This document shows, in pieces, positions 63,424 through 64,000 of a stretch of 64,000 nucleotides of DNA. Made by a program: the position numbers and the translations under genes. Within the stretch, counting starts at the first letter, position 1; each line of letters opens with the position of its first letter. The notes beneath the pieces were generated by a model. It was given only the letters and a program-made list of their open reading frames with translations. It was not told the DNA's origin and ran no database searches. Source of the stretch: Dechloromonas sp. H13 (GTDB lineage: Bacteria; Pseudomonadota; Gammaproteobacteria; Burkholderiales; Rhodocyclaceae); the NCBI RefSeq assembly GCF_009469615.1, contig NZ_SSXX01000007.1:62001-126000 (forward strand). The letters are read 5' to 3'.

Positions 63424-63989
63424 CAAGCCGCGCCGCCGTAGGCGATGGCGTTCAGGACCCGCGACACCTCGCGGCAACCGATTTCGGTATCCAGCATCGA
63501 CAGCGGTGTCACGTTGCCGAGGCCGAGATTGTCGGCCTGCAGCCAAGCGCTGGCCAGCCCGGAATCGCCAAAGGTATCCTCGGCCAGCTTTTCGATGGCA
63601 CCGATGCGGGTCAGGCGTTCGGTCATCAGCGGATCGAGCGTTTCGTCCCGGGTCAGCTTGCGCTTGGCGGTCGACGACGAAAGGCCAACCAGCTCATAAA
63701 CGCGCTCGCGCGGCACGCGCAGGGCCTCGGCGGCACCGATCAGGTTGCTGGCCGGCGCCCCCTTGCGGATCTCGCTGATCTGGGCCTGCGCCGGGCTGCT
63801 CAGGAAACGGTCGCGATAGAGCACCCAGGCCCCGGCCGCGCCCCGGGCGACGATCGACGCGACCGGCGGAGCAGCCGTAACAGCATAATTCGCCCGTGCC
63901 TGCTCAGCCCGGAGCGCCTGCGGGCCGGCGGAACCGGCGAGGGAGGCAGGCTTGTCTGCCGGCTCGCCGCGCATGCTTGCCTTCGCCAT
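63423..63989 (-). CDS. Xre/MbcA/ParS-type antitoxin of the RES pair
   Basis: The 188-residue protein ends in the typical domain EALRVPRERVYELVGLSSSTAKRKL, then LGNVTPLSMLDTEIGCREV and NAIAYGG. It binds and inhibits the RES toxin and likely represses the operon. The N-terminal half is longer and less conserved. Met 63989 was taken as the start; the upstream region is outside the window. Confidence 0.88.
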   Translation of the reverse strand: MAKASMRGEPADKPASLAGSAGPQALRAEQARANYAVTAAPPVASIVARGAAGAWVLYRDRFLSSPAQAQISEIRKGAPASNLIGAAEALRVPRERVYELVGLSSSTAKRKLTRDETLDPLMTERLTRIGAIEKLAEDTFGDSGLASAWLQADNLGLGNVTPLSMLDTEIGCREVSRVLNAIAYGGAA

Positions 63990-64000
63990 GAGCAATCTCC

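Noticed and set aside
1-64000. CRISPR arrays, tRNA or rRNA genes, insertion sequences
   Set aside because: No regularly spaced direct repeats, no cloverleaf or rRNA-like segments and no transposase frames were seen.

Overview
The window is strongly GC-rich, densely coding chromosomal DNA with many ATGA-type start/stop overlaps. It resembles a betaproteobacterium, most likely of the Rhodocyclales (Dechloromonas/Azonexus/Azospira/Aromatoleum-like). This is an inference from gene content: a respiratory formate dehydrogenase with the DUF3305/DUF3306 accessory set, a tungsten-type aldehyde oxidoreductase operon, pilT-pilU, a pilGHIJ-chpA cluster and a non-catalytic dihydroorotase next to pyrB. No rRNA, tRNA, CRISPR array, insertion sequence or prophage was seen.

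Layout. 1-9 kb: the 3' end of ubiB, a SWIM/SNF2 helicase, small exported or membrane proteins, pncC and a MaoC hydratase. 7.7-30 kb is a molybdenum/tungsten island: moeA, the tungstate importer tupABC, a formate dehydrogenase operon (DUF3305, DUF3306, polyferredoxin, TorD-like chaperone, small TAT protein, alpha, beta, lipoprotein, gamma), divergent fdhD-mobA, a VOC protein, a large HD-GYP sensor, mobB, and a five-gene aldehyde oxidoreductase operon (Fe-S subunit, tungstoenzyme, FAD subunit, MoaD-like protein, unknown protein). Together these genes would import the metal, build the pterin cofactor, insert it and use it in two oxidoreductases. 30-33 kb: a membrane-anchored cytochrome c, a Lys/Ala-rich exported protein and the Rep helicase. 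33-35.5 kb: pilU and pilT. 35.5-37.9 kb: yggS-proC-yggT-yggU. 37.8-41.5 kb: algH-ruvX-pyrR-pyrB-pyrX. 41.6-43 kb: photolyase. 43-52 kb: the twitching chemosensory operon pilG-H-I-J-chpA. 52-55.4 kb: rubredoxin, thiD, thiE, hemL and an SMR exporter. 55.5-63 kb: mgtE, mtgA, aroE, tonB, an RNB-domain nuclease, a YqiA-like esterase, uppP and a cysteine-cluster protein. The right edge carries a RES/Xre toxin-antitoxin pair.

Main points for a second look. (1) A 12-bp word, GTYGACCGCARC, occurs 16 times exactly (plus about nine one-mismatch copies) on both strands, in several reading frames and in convergent intergenic gaps, which looks like selection on the DNA itself. (2) The formate dehydrogenase alpha gene has an in-frame TGA at a position expected to be Trp, not at the usual selenocysteine site. 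(3) The only gene-free stretch over 300 bp (29787-30116) holds an orphan plus-strand terminator and C-rich hairpin that look like a small RNA. (4) The HD-GYP protein has an unusually long insert between its HD and GYP motifs. (5) Two small unknown genes flank the aldehyde oxidoreductase operon. All calls rest on reading the sequence; no database search was run.
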